The notes under the pieces are model-generated. The model was given only the letters and a program-made list of their open reading frames with translations. It was not told where the DNA came from and did not search any database. Below, piece after piece: positions 42,893 to 51,458 of a stretch of DNA of 64,000 nucleotides (position 1 is its first letter; each line of letters begins with the position of its first letter). The stretch comes from Variovorax sp. J22G73. Its GTDB lineage: Bacteria; Pseudomonadota; Gammaproteobacteria; Burkholderiales; Burkholderiaceae_C. Location of the stretch: positions 1,240,001 through 1,304,000 of the forward strand of contig NZ_JASZYK010000001.1 in NCBI RefSeq assembly GCF_030317035.1. Direction: 5' to 3'. Both the position numbers and the translations under genes were made by a program.

Positions 42893-43846
42893 TCATCGAC
42901 CCCGGTGCCGCTCCAGCAGCGCGCGCCGCGTGGCTTCATGCTCGAACTGCGCCAGCCACCATTCGAGCGCGCGCCCCGGCTTGCCCTTGCTGCGCGCGCG
43001 CCATACGCAATGCATGGTGCCCATCGGCGGTTGCCGCTCGGTCTTCAGCTCCACCAGGTGGCCGGCCTCGATGTACGGCCGCGCCATCGGCTCGGGAAGA
43101 AAGCCGCCGCCCAGCCCGTGCAGCTGCGCGGCGATCTTGGCCTGCATGCTGGGCACCGTGAGCACGTCCTGCCCGCCCATGAGGTTCACCGTCATCGGCG
43201 TGCCGTGGCGGGCCGAGTCGGCGGCGGCCACCGCGCGGTACTGGCGCAGCACCGTGTCGCTCAGCGGCTGCGGCAGGCGCGCGAGCGGGTGGTGCGGCGC
43301 CACCGCGTACACGAAGCGCAGCTCGCCGATCAGCCGGCTGCGGATGCCCGTGGCGGTGAAGGCCAGGCCCGCCGCGTCGAGCACCGCGCCGATGGCCAGG
43401 TCGGCCTCGCCGGTGGTCAGCGCCTCGATGGTGCCCAGCAGCGTCTCGTCGCGCAGCTTCAGGCGCGTGGGCGGCTCCAGCGCGAAGAAGGCGGTGGCCA
43501 GGTCGAGCAGCGGGTCGCGCGCGATGACGCTGTCCACCGCGATGGTCAGCATCGGCTCCCAGCCGGTGGCCACGCGCTTCACGCGGTTGGCCACGGCGTC
43601 GATTTCGGCCAGCAGGCGGTCGGCCTCGCGCAGCAGCTCGGCGCCGGCCTCGGTCACCTTGGCCTGGCGGGTGCTGCGGTCGAACAGCAGCACGTCGAGC
43701 GCGTCTTCTATCTGGCGCACCCGGTAGCTCAGCGCGCTGGGCACCAGGTCGAGCGCGCGGGCGGCGGCGGCAAAGCTGCCGGTGGCGGCCACGGTCTGCA
43801 GCATCGAGAGGGCGTCGGGGGTCAGCACGTCGCGGGGGCTGGGCAT
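42893..43846 (-). CDS. LysR-family transcriptional regulator
   Basis: A 317-residue regulator with the HTH ALSMLQTVAATGSFAAAARALDLVPSALSYRVRQIEDALDVLLFDRSTR and effector domain (LTIAVDSVIARDPLLDLATAFFALEPPTRLKL). The start at 43846 is preferred, since TGGAG precedes it; an in-frame ATG at 43864 has no site and overlaps the palindrome. Divergent from the pirin operon, it probably senses redox-active compounds. LysR-pirin-DoxX-quinone reductase sets recur in beta-proteobacteria. Confidence 0.92.
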   Translation of the reverse strand: MPSPRDVLTPDALSMLQTVAATGSFAAAARALDLVPSALSYRVRQIEDALDVLLFDRSTRQAKVTEAGAELLREADRLLAEIDAVANRVKRVATGWEPMLTIAVDSVIARDPLLDLATAFFALEPPTRLKLRDETLLGTIEALTTGEADLAIGAVLDAAGLAFTATGIRSRLIGELRFVYAVAPHHPLARLPQPLSDTVLRQYRAVAAADSARHGTPMTVNLMGGQDVLTVPSMQAKIAAQLHGLGGGFLPEPMARPYIEAGHLVELKTERQPPMGTMHCVWRARSKGKPGRALEWWLAQFEHEATRRALLERHRGR

Positions 43847-43860
43847 GGCGGCTCCATTGA

Positions 43861-43873
43861 TCAAATTATTTGA
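43861..43873. promoter_or_regulatory. LysR-type T-N11-A palindrome TCAAATTATTTGA
   Basis: Six-base half sites around a single centre base form an exact T-N11-A core, 15 bases before the LysR start and 135 before the pirin start. A candidate binding site for the adjacent regulator. Confidence 0.5.
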
Positions 43874-44008
43874 ATGGTGCCATCAAAGCGCGGCGTCTTT
43901 CAGAAGGGGGCGCAGACCTAAAGTTCTTTACATCCGCTGCGCATCCGGCGCGGCATACGAAGAAGGCCCGACGCGCCCCCCAGGGGCAGGGCCACCAAGG
44001 AGTTCACG

Positions 44009-44710
44009 ATGTTGCAAGTCCGTAAATCACAGGAACGCGGTTATGCCGACCATGGCTGGCTGCGCTCGTTCCACAGCTTTTCGTTCGCCGGCTACTACGA
44101 CCCGGCCCACATGGGCTTCGGCAACCTGCGGGTGATCAACGAAGACCGCGTGGCGGCGGGCGCCGGCTTCGGCACCCACGGCCACAAGGACATGGAAATC
44201 ATCAGCTACGTGCTGTCGGGCGAACTGGCCCACAAGGACAGCATGGGCAACGTGGAAAGCATTCCGCCGGGCGACGTGCAGCGCATGAGCGCGGGCCGCG
44301 GCGTGATGCACAGCGAGTTCAACCACAAGGCCGACGAGACCACGCACTTCCTGCAGATCTGGATCCAGCCGAACGTGCGCGGCATTGCCCCCGGCTACGA
44401 GCAAAAGCAGTTCAGCGACGCCGAGAAGCGCGGCAAGCTGCGCCTGGTGGCCTCGCCCGACGGCAGCGACGGCTCGGTGACGGTGAATGCCGACGCCCGC
44501 CTGTACGCCGGCCTGCTCGACGGCGAGGAAAAGGCCAGCCTGGCGCTCGACCCGGCGCGCAAGAGCTACGTGCACCTGGTGCGCGGCGAGCTCGAAGTGA
44601 ACGGCCAGAAGCTCGTGGGCGGCGACGCCGCGATGCTCGAAGGCGAGTCGCAGCTGGCGCTGGCCGGCGGCAAGGACGCCGAAGTGCTGGTGTTCGACCT
44701 GGCCGCCTGA
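44009..44710 (+). CDS. Pirin-family protein (YhhW type)
   Basis: Bicupin iron protein of 233 residues. Metal ligands are apparent: His-x-His in FGTHGHKDMEIISYVLSGELAHKDS, and His/Glu in AGRGVMHSEFNH. E. coli YhhW is a quercetin 2,3-dioxygenase in vitro, but the physiological role is unclear. It is the first gene of a four-gene block (pirin, DoxX, flavodoxin, second pirin) divergent from LysR. Confidence 0.93.
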   Translation: MLQVRKSQERGYADHGWLRSFHSFSFAGYYDPAHMGFGNLRVINEDRVAAGAGFGTHGHKDMEIISYVLSGELAHKDSMGNVESIPPGDVQRMSAGRGVMHSEFNHKADETTHFLQIWIQPNVRGIAPGYEQKQFSDAEKRGKLRLVASPDGSDGSVTVNADARLYAGLLDGEEKASLALDPARKSYVHLVRGELEVNGQKLVGGDAAMLEGESQLALAGGKDAEVLVFDLAA

Positions 44711-44799
44711 TGTTTCCCCTGCCGGGTGCCGCGCGCACCTGGCTTCTTTCCTGTTCCCCTGTCCGCTTTTTCATTTCAACAACCGAGGAGTTTTCAATC

Positions 44800-45213
44800 A
44801 TGGCAACCAACAACACCACCCCCGCGCTTTCCGCCGCCCAGGACACCCTGGCACTGGTCGGCCGCATCCTGATCGGCACGCTGTTCATCCCCGCCGGCTT
44901 CGGCAAGCTGATGGGCTTCGCGGGCACCGTCGGCTACATCACCAAGGTGGCCGGCCTGCCGCTGCCCGAAGTGGCCGCGGCGATCGCGATCGTCGTGGAA
45001 CTGGGCCTGGGCATTGCATTGCTGGTCGGCTTCAAGACGCGCTGGACCGCGCTCATCATGGCGATCTTCACGGTGGCGACGGCGCTGTTCTTCCACAAGT
45101 TCTGGGCCGACGCGACGCAAAATATCCAGTTCTTCAAGAACATGGCCATCGCCGGCGGACTGCTTTCCTTCGCCGCCTTCGGCCCCGGCCGCTTCAGCAT
45201 CGACAAGCGCTGA
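44800..45213 (+). CDS. DoxX-family membrane protein
   Basis: A 137-residue inner-membrane protein with four helices (VGRILIGTLFIPAGFGKLMGF, EVAAAIAIVVELGLGIALLVGF, WTALIMAIFTVATALFF, MAIAGGLLSFAAFG). DoxX-like proteins are linked to redox homeostasis and thiol stress, partners often flavin or pirin proteins. The start at 44800 has GAGGAG ten bases upstream; the in-frame start at 44710, overlapping the pirin stop, is less likely. Confidence 0.9.
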   Translation: MATNNTTPALSAAQDTLALVGRILIGTLFIPAGFGKLMGFAGTVGYITKVAGLPLPEVAAAIAIVVELGLGIALLVGFKTRWTALIMAIFTVATALFFHKFWADATQNIQFFKNMAIAGGLLSFAAFGPGRFSIDKR

Positions 45214-45281
45214 CCGACCGCTGACTCGCTGACCTGCTGACCCACAGACCCATCGATCCACCCACCCAGGAGCTCTTCACC

Positions 45282-45833
45282 ATGGCAAACATCGTCGTCG
45301 TCTTCCACTCCGGCTACGGCCACACCCAACGCGTGGCGCAAGCCGTGGCGGACAGCGCGGGCGCGCAGCTGCTCGCCATCGACGCCGACGGCAACCTGCC
45401 CGAAGGCGGCTGGGAGCTGCTGGGCGCGGCCGACATGATCGTGTTCGGCTCGCCCACCTACATGGGCGGCGTGAGCTGGCAGTTCAAGAAGTTCGCCGAT
45501 GCGTCGTCGAAGGTCTGGTACACGCAGGGCTGGAAGGACAAGCTCTTCGCCGGCTTCACCAACAGCGCGACCATGAACGGCGACAAGGTCACCACCATGG
45601 GCTACCTGTGGACGCTGGCCATGCAGCACAGCGGCATCTGGGTCAGCATGGGCATCCTGCCGACCAACAACAAGGCCGCCACGCGCGACTCCACGAACTA
45701 CGTGGGCGGCTACGGCGGCCTGCTCACGCAGTCGCCGTCGGACGCGAGCCCGGCCGAGATCCCCAAGGGCGACCTCGACACGGCCCGCGCGTTCGGCGAA
45801 CGCATTGCCACGGTGGCAAGATCGCGCAGCTGA
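45282..45833 (+). CDS. Flavodoxin-family NAD(P)H:quinone oxidoreductase (WrbA-like)
   Basis: A 183-residue FMN protein. The phosphate loop SGYGHTQRVAQAV and GSPTYMGGVSWQFKKFADASS match the flavodoxin_2/NADPH-FMN reductase families, and the central FTNSATMNGDKVTTM resembles WrbA. Two-electron quinone reduction would suit a partner of pirins and DoxX under quinone stress (inference). AGGAG lies upstream (45270-45274). Confidence 0.88.
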   Translation: MANIVVVFHSGYGHTQRVAQAVADSAGAQLLAIDADGNLPEGGWELLGAADMIVFGSPTYMGGVSWQFKKFADASSKVWYTQGWKDKLFAGFTNSATMNGDKVTTMGYLWTLAMQHSGIWVSMGILPTNNKAATRDSTNYVGGYGGLLTQSPSDASPAEIPKGDLDTARAFGERIATVARSRS

Positions 45834-45860
45834 TTCCAAAGACCCGCCACGGAGAACACG

Positions 45861-46784
45861 ATGACCGACCCCACCCACGACACCCAGTTGCTCACCCCGC
45901 ACGACAAGGACCTGGGCGGGGGCTTCAAGGTGCGGCGCCTGCTGCCCGCGGCGCAGCGCCGCTCGGTCGGCCCCTTCGTGTTCTTCGATCACTTCGGCCC
46001 GGCCACGGAAGAGCCGGGCGGCGAGCACGATGTGCGGCCGCACCCGCACATCGGCCTGTCCACCGTCACCTACCTGTTCAAGGGCGCGATGATGCATCGC
46101 GACAGCCTGGGCAGCGTGCAGGAAATCTTGCCCGGCGCCATCAACTGGATGACGGCGGGCCGCGGCATCGTGCACTCCGAGCGCAAGCCCGAGCGCCTGA
46201 AGGCCGACACCTACGTCAACCACGGCCTGCAGCTGTGGGCCGCGTTGCCGCAGGCGCATGAAGAAGCGGAGCCCAGCTTCGAGCACACGCCGGCCGATGC
46301 CATTCCCGAGCTGGTGGAGCAGGGCGTCGACGTGCGCGTGCTGGTGGGCGAGGCCTTCGGCGCGCGCTCGCCGGTGAAGACGCTGTCGCAGACCGTGTAC
46401 CTCGACATCGCGCTGCCGGCCGGCGGGCGCTTCGAGTTGCCCGCGCTGGCGCCCGAGCTGGCCGTCTACGCGGTCGATGCCGACATCGCCGTGAACGGCG
46501 AGCCGGTGCAGGCGCACACCATGGCCGTGCTGCCCGACGGGCAGGGCGCGGTGCTCACGTCGGCCGCCGCCGCGCGGCTGATGGTCATCGGCGGGGCGCC
46601 GCTGGACGGCCCGCGCTACATCACCTGGAACTTCGTTTCCAGCCGGCGCGAGCGCATCCTCGAGGCCGGCGCCGACTGGGCCGCCCAGCGCATGGGCCAC
46701 GTGCCCGGCGAGACCGAGTTCATTCCGCTGCCGGGCAAGCCCTTCGGCGTGCGGGAGCCGGACACGGGGACCACGCCGGTCTGA
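45861..46784 (+). CDS. Pirin-family protein, second copy
   Basis: A 307-residue bicupin, more like eukaryotic pirin and PrxR than the first copy. Ligand motifs are RPHPHIGLSTVTYLFKGAMMHRDS and AGRGIVHSERKP. GGFKVRRLLPAAQRRSVGPFVFFDHFGP opens the family. The C-terminal cupin lacks most ligands, as usual. The gene ends 23 bases before a very strong terminator, so the block stops here. Confidence 0.93.
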   Translation: MTDPTHDTQLLTPHDKDLGGGFKVRRLLPAAQRRSVGPFVFFDHFGPATEEPGGEHDVRPHPHIGLSTVTYLFKGAMMHRDSLGSVQEILPGAINWMTAGRGIVHSERKPERLKADTYVNHGLQLWAALPQAHEEAEPSFEHTPADAIPELVEQGVDVRVLVGEAFGARSPVKTLSQTVYLDIALPAGGRFELPALAPELAVYAVDADIAVNGEPVQAHTMAVLPDGQGAVLTSAAAARLMVIGGAPLDGPRYITWNFVSSRRERILEAGADWAAQRMGHVPGETEFIPLPGKPFGVREPDTGTTPV

Positions 46785-46806
46785 AATTTCCGGCTTCGCG
46801 CCAACG

Positions 46807-46844
46807 AAAAAGGCCCGATGCATTCGATGCATCGGGCCTTTTTT
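46807..46844. terminator. Strong bidirectional terminator
   Basis: AGGCCCGATGCAT and its exact complement form a 13-base-pair stem with a three-base loop, preceded by four A and followed by T6. It serves both the pirin operon and the convergent tctA gene. Confidence 0.92.
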
Positions 46845-46890
46845 CTTTTGGCATGGCGCCCGCAGTGGCGCGCCATGCCCTGTCAGCGCA

Positions 46891-48459
46891 TCACTCGTTG
46901 CCGATGGCCACGGTCTCCGACGGCGACGCACCCGCGGGTGCCTTCGGCAGCTCGACGACCGCCTTGCGGCCGCCGCGGGCACGCCAGGCCGAGAAGCCCA
47001 CGCCGGCCAGCAGCAGCACGCACAGGCCGATGAAGGTACCGCTGATCGGGCGGGTGACGAACACCGACATGTCGCCGCGCGACAGCAGCAGGGCGCGGCG
47101 GAAGTTCTCTTCCACCATCGGCCCGAGCACGAAGCCCAGCAGGATGGGCGCGACCGAGAACTCCAGCGACATCAGCAAGGCGCCGACGATGCCGAACACC
47201 AGCACTTCCCAGATCTGGAACAGGCTGTTCTGCGTGCTGTACACGCCGGTGGCAATGAAGAACATCGCGGCCGGGAACAGGTACTTGTAGGGCACCTTCA
47301 GCAGCTTGACCCACACGCCGATCAGCGGCACGTTCAGCACCACCAGGATCACGTTGCCGATCCAGAACGAGGCGATCAGGCCCCAGAAGATGTCCGGATG
47401 CTCGGTGATGAGCTGCGGGCCGGGCTGGATGCCCTGGATCAGCAGCGCACCCAGGATCAGCGCCATCACCGCGTCGCCCGGAATGCCCAGGCTCATCGTG
47501 GGAATGAAGTCGACCTGCGTCTTCGAGTGGGCCGCGGCCTCGGGGCCTGCCACGCCTTCGATCATGCCGGTGCCGAACTTGTTCGGCGTCTTGGAGATCT
47601 TGCGTTCCACCGCGTAGGCGATGAAGGTCGTGATGGTCGGGCCCGTGCCCGGCATCGCGCCGAACACCGTGCCCACCAGCGTGCCGCGGATCATGGCGGG
47701 GAAGGCGCGCTTGAGCTCTTCCTTGCTCGGGCGCATGTCGCTCAGCTTGAGCGTGCCGGTGTCGCCGATGGCCTTCATGCGGTTAACGTTGAGCAGGAAG
47801 TCGGCCACGCCGAACAGGCCCATCGAGATCGCCACCAGCTCCAGGCCGTCGCTGAGTTCAGGCAGGCCGAACGCGAAGCGGAAGCTGCCGCTGTTCACGT
47901 CGGTGCCGACCACGCCGCACAGCAGGCCGAAGATCGTCATGGCCACGCCCTTGAGCGGCGAGCCGCGCGACATGGTGGAGCCGGCCAGCAGGCCCAGCAT
48001 CATGATCGAGAAGATCTCGGTCGGGCCGAACTTGAACGCGATCTGCACCAGCAGCGGCGAGGCGAAGATCATCACGATGATGCCGAACGACGCCGCGAAG
48101 AACGACGCGATCATCGTGATGCCCAACGCGACCCCGCCCTTGCCCTGCTTGGTCATGGGGTACCCGTCCAGGCAGGTGACCGCATGCGGCGGGTGCGAGG
48201 GCATGTTCATCAGGATGGCGCCGATGGCACCGCCGTACTGCGAGCCATAGAAGATGCCGGCCAGCATCAGGATGGCGGGCACCGGGTGCATCACGTAGGT
48301 GAGCGGCAGCAGGATGGAGATGGCCTGCAGCGCGCCCATGCCCGGCAGCACGCCGATCAGGTTGCCCACCAGCACGCCGAAGAAGGACCACATCAGGTTC
48401 GAGCCCTGGAAGGCCACGCCGAAGCCGAACCACAGGTCGTGTAGCGATTGACCGATCAT
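46891..48459 (-). CDS. tctA: Tripartite tricarboxylate transporter, large permease TctA
   Basis: A 522-residue inner-membrane permease with about 12 helices. Family signatures are GVLPGMGALQAISILLPLTY, GSQYGGAIGAILMNMPSHPPHAVTCLDGYPM and GAMPGTGPTITTFIAYAVERK. It imports citrate-like carboxylates with a periplasmic TctC receptor by cation symport. It is four bases downstream of tctB, and a shared terminator follows. A hydrophilic tail ends VETVAIGNE-like. Confidence 0.95.
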   Translation of the reverse strand: MIGQSLHDLWFGFGVAFQGSNLMWSFFGVLVGNLIGVLPGMGALQAISILLPLTYVMHPVPAILMLAGIFYGSQYGGAIGAILMNMPSHPPHAVTCLDGYPMTKQGKGGVALGITMIASFFAASFGIIVMIFASPLLVQIAFKFGPTEIFSIMMLGLLAGSTMSRGSPLKGVAMTIFGLLCGVVGTDVNSGSFRFAFGLPELSDGLELVAISMGLFGVADFLLNVNRMKAIGDTGTLKLSDMRPSKEELKRAFPAMIRGTLVGTVFGAMPGTGPTITTFIAYAVERKISKTPNKFGTGMIEGVAGPEAAAHSKTQVDFIPTMSLGIPGDAVMALILGALLIQGIQPGPQLITEHPDIFWGLIASFWIGNVILVVLNVPLIGVWVKLLKVPYKYLFPAAMFFIATGVYSTQNSLFQIWEVLVFGIVGALLMSLEFSVAPILLGFVLGPMVEENFRRALLLSRGDMSVFVTRPISGTFIGLCVLLLAGVGFSAWRARGGRKAVVELPKAPAGASPSETVAIGNE

Positions 48460-48463
48460 GATT

Positions 48464-48994
48464 TCAGCCTCCCCACTGGAACAGGGGGAGCTGCAACTTG
48501 AGCGCCCACCAGAAGACGACCACCGCGATGAAGCACATCGCGAGGGACAGAAGCAGCGCTTCGGTCAGCGTGTTGTCGCGGTCGCCGAGCGCCGAGATGA
48601 ACACGATGGCGAAGGTCGCGGGCAGCAGGCCGCCGTACTCGCCGAACAGCAGGAACGCCAGGATGCCCAGGATGATGCAGACGCCGCCGCGAATGTCGGG
48701 CATGCCGCCCGGATGGCCGTGCGAAGCGGCTTCTTCGCTCGCGCCTTCGCTGCTCTTGTCGCCGCGCGCCGAGACCGCGATGAGCAGCCCCGTGAGCGCC
48801 AGCAGCGCGCCGAGCGCGACCGGGAAGAAGCCCGGTCCCATGTGCGCGAGCTCGCCGACGCGGTAGCCGATGCCGGCATAGACGGCGGCCAGGCCGACGA
48901 CGATCAGCAGCGCGCCGCCGTAGTAGTCTTTCTTGAATTTCGATGCGGGCCGAAGCGCGTGCGAGGCCGGATCTTCACCGTGCGGGTGCTGCAT
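48464..48994 (-). CDS. tctB: Tripartite tricarboxylate transporter, small subunit TctB
   Basis: A 176-residue membrane protein with four helices (YYGGALLIVVGLAAVYAGIGYRVG, GFFPVALGALLALTGLLIAVSA and two later), including the TctB motif MGPGFFP. A His-containing N-terminal segment (GEDPASHAL) precedes TM1. A hydrophilic linker (KSSEGASEEAASHGHPGG) joins helices two and three. No tctC gene is next to it; upstream on the same strand are the two-component genes tctE and tctD. Confidence 0.92.
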   Translation of the reverse strand: MQHPHGEDPASHALRPASKFKKDYYGGALLIVVGLAAVYAGIGYRVGELAHMGPGFFPVALGALLALTGLLIAVSARGDKSSEGASEEAASHGHPGGMPDIRGGVCIILGILAFLLFGEYGGLLPATFAIVFISALGDRDNTLTEALLLSLAMCFIAVVVFWWALKLQLPLFQWGG

Positions 48995-49086
48995 AAGTCT
49001 CCTTCGTTGGGAAGGAGCGGAGTCTAGGAATCGAGGCTTTCAATCCCCTTTCGGACCCGTCGCAAAGGCCCTGCGCGGCTTCAAAA

Positions 49087-49102
49087 TACGTGTAATCACG
49101 TA
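49087..49102. promoter_or_regulatory. Palindrome TACGTGTAATCACGTA upstream of tctB
   Basis: Perfect six-base half sites (TACGTG/CACGTA) around TAAT, 93 bases before the tctB start, in the 181-base gap behind the tctE stop. A candidate operator for TctD or a catabolite regulator. Confidence 0.5.
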
Positions 49103-49175
49103 CCGGCGTATCCGGTGAAACCCTTGCAAAAACGGGGCTGCGATGTCGCTCAAGCGGAGCGCAGCGGTTGTCGGC

Positions 49176-50777
49176 TTAAGCGACGTGCAAGGGCAGTCGC
49201 AATGTGGCGCGCAAACCGCCGCCGTTCGCACGCTCCGGCGTGCCCGCGCTGTCGAGCGCGATGTCGCCCGCGTTGCGCCGCGCATAGCCGCGCGCGATGG
49301 TCAGGCCCAGGCCCGCGCCCTGCGCGGAACCGTTGCCCGTGGCGGGGTCGCGGTGAAAGCGCTCGAACACGCTCTCGCGCCGCTCGGGCGGAATGCCGGG
49401 GCCGCTGTCGCACACCTCGGCCAGCGCCTGCGCGCCGTCGCGCCGCACGGTCACCGTGATGTTGCCGCCGCGCGGCGTGTACTTGATGGCGTTGTGCACG
49501 AGGTTGGCGAGCACCTCGTGCAGCTCGGCGGCGTTGGCCTTCACTGGCAGCACGAGCGCGTCGTCGTCGTCATGGCCTTCGCCGCCGCCTTCGTCCGCGA
49601 GGCTGCGCGCGTCGACCCAGCCCAGGTCCTGGTCGTTCTCGTGCGCCAGCGGCAGGTACTGCAGCACCACGCCGCGCGCAATGGCGTTCAGGTCGACCAC
49701 CGCGGGCGCGGCGGGCGCCACCTCGTCCTCGGTGGTGGCGTGGGCCAGCGCGAGCAGCTGCTCGCTCAGGCGGCGCGTGCGCGACAGCTGCGCCACGATG
49801 GCGTGCAGCGACTCGCGCATGCGCGCAGGGTCGGTCTCGCGCACCGCGTAGCCGGCCTGGATCGACAGGATGCTCAGCGGCGTGCGCAGCTGGTGCGAGG
49901 CATCGGCCAGGAACTGCGACTGCTCGGCCACCATGCGCCGATGGCTCGCGATGTGGTGGTTCACCGCATCGACCAGCGGCGCCACTTCCTGCGGCACGCC
50001 GCCGGCGTCCAGCGGCTTCAGGTCGTCGCGCGAGCGCTCGCGCAGCGAGCGGCGCAGGCGGTCCAGCGGGCGCAGCGTCCAGGCCACGCCCAGCCACACC
50101 AGCAGCGCCATCACCAGCACCATGCGCGTGTCGCGCAGCAGCTCCTGGCGCAGCGACTCGGCCTGTGCCTCGGTGCGCGGGCCGGTGCCTTCGGCGGCCT
50201 GGATGAGCACGCTGTACGACACGCCGGGGTGCACGTTGTCGAACACCGTCTGGCGCAGCGCGGCCACGCGCACCGGGTGCTGCTCGTGCACCGCGTCGTA
50301 GAACACCGGCGTGCCGTCGGGCTGGGTTGCTCGCAGCGGCTCGGGCGGGCGGGGCAGGCCGGGCACGCCCATCAGCGTGGTCTCGGGCGAGTTCACGTCC
50401 AGCGTCTCGCCCTTGGGAATGCGCTGCACGCCCACGTGAAGGTACTTGTAGCGCAGGTGCGTGGACTCGAACATCGCCTGGATCGAGAACGGCTCCTGCA
50501 CCCGCACGCTGCCGTCGCTGGCCACCACGATGCCGTTGGCCAGCGCCTGCACGGGCTCCAGCAGGCTCTGGTCGTAGGCGACCACCAGCGAGTCGGTGAG
50601 GGCGCGGTAGTCGTTCCAGCTGTCCAGCGCCAGCAGCGCGACCATGCCCGGCAGCAGCAGCGCGAGCAGGCGCGCGCGGATGCCGAAGCGCTGGGGTTCG
50701 GCCGCCGTGGCGGCCACGCCAGGCACCGTGGCCTCAGTCGGTGTCGGCGAGGTCGGCGGCGGGCGCTGAAGATCCAT
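49176..50777 (-). CDS. tctE: Sensor histidine kinase, TctE type
   Basis: Membrane kinase of 533 residues. TM1 lies at about 37-53 (LLALLLPGMVALLALDSW), a periplasmic domain of about 165 residues follows (the TctE-type sensor), then TM2 (VLVMALLVWLGVAWTL), HAMP, HisKA DASHQLRTPL with His295, and HATPase motifs NLVHNAIKY, DSGPGIPPE and GAGLGLTIA. Between HisKA and the ATPase domain it has an acidic loop (GGGEGHDDDDA). It senses tricarboxylates in known systems. It overlaps tctD by 44 bases. Confidence 0.92.
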   Translation of the reverse strand: MDLQRPPPTSPTPTEATVPGVAATAAEPQRFGIRARLLALLLPGMVALLALDSWNDYRALTDSLVVAYDQSLLEPVQALANGIVVASDGSVRVQEPFSIQAMFESTHLRYKYLHVGVQRIPKGETLDVNSPETTLMGVPGLPRPPEPLRATQPDGTPVFYDAVHEQHPVRVAALRQTVFDNVHPGVSYSVLIQAAEGTGPRTEAQAESLRQELLRDTRMVLVMALLVWLGVAWTLRPLDRLRRSLRERSRDDLKPLDAGGVPQEVAPLVDAVNHHIASHRRMVAEQSQFLADASHQLRTPLSILSIQAGYAVRETDPARMRESLHAIVAQLSRTRRLSEQLLALAHATTEDEVAPAAPAVVDLNAIARGVVLQYLPLAHENDQDLGWVDARSLADEGGGEGHDDDDALVLPVKANAAELHEVLANLVHNAIKYTPRGGNITVTVRRDGAQALAEVCDSGPGIPPERRESVFERFHRDPATGNGSAQGAGLGLTIARGYARRNAGDIALDSAGTPERANGGGLRATLRLPLHVA

Positions 50778-51444
50778 CGGCAATGCTCTCGAGCATGTAG
50801 CCCAGGCCGCGCACGGTCACGATGCGCACGTCGCTGTCGGCCAGCTTGCGCCGCAGCCGGTGCAGCACCACCTCGATGGCGTCGGGCCCCGCGGTGCTGT
50901 CGTTGGTGAACACCTTGGCGAACAGCTGCGACTTGCCCACCGGCGAGCCGCTGCGCATGAGCAGCGCGGTGAGCGCGGCCTGCTCGCGCGGCGTGAGCGA
51001 CAGCAGCGTGCCGCGCAGCGTGAAGGCGTGGCTTTCGCTGTCGTACGAGAGCGACGCGCACTGCAGGCGCGGGTGCTGCTTGCCGCGGCTGCGCCGCACC
51101 AGTGCCGAGAGGCGCGCCTCCAGCTCCACCAGCTCGAAGGGCTTGGTCAGGAAATCGTCGGCGCCCAGGTTCAGCCCGCGCACCCGGTCCTGCAGCGCGC
51201 CCTGCGCGGTGAGGATCAGCACCGGCGTGCGGTCGTCGGCGTTGCGCATGTCGGCCAGCACGCTCAGGCCGTGCTTGTCGGGCAGGCGCAGGTCGAGCAC
51301 GATGGCGTCGTATTCGGTGCCGGCCATGAAGGCCTCGGCGGTGCGCGCGTCGGGCGCGTGGTCGGCCACGAAGCCGCTCTGGGTCAACGCCCGGATCAGC
51401 CATGAGGCCATGTCCAGTTCGTCTTCCACCAGGAGGATGCGCAT
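50734..51444 (-). CDS. tctD: Response regulator, TctD type
   Basis: A 236-residue OmpR-family regulator: receiver with EDE at 7-9, phospho-acceptor Asp51 in IVLDLRLPDKHGL and Lys in FLTKPFEL, then a winged helix (LLSLTPREQAALTALLMRSGSPVGKSQL, VTVRGLGYMLE). The C-terminal tail overlaps the start of tctE. In Salmonella and other bacteria TctD/TctE activates the citrate transporter, so control of tctBA is expected. Confidence 0.93.
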   Translation of the reverse strand: MRILLVEDELDMASWLIRALTQSGFVADHAPDARTAEAFMAGTEYDAIVLDLRLPDKHGLSVLADMRNADDRTPVLILTAQGALQDRVRGLNLGADDFLTKPFELVELEARLSALVRRSRGKQHPRLQCASLSYDSESHAFTLRGTLLSLTPREQAALTALLMRSGSPVGKSQLFAKVFTNDSTAGPDAIEVVLHRLRRKLADSDVRIVTVRGLGYMLESIADGSSAPAADLADTD

Positions 51445-51458
51445 GGGAGGCTGCCGGT

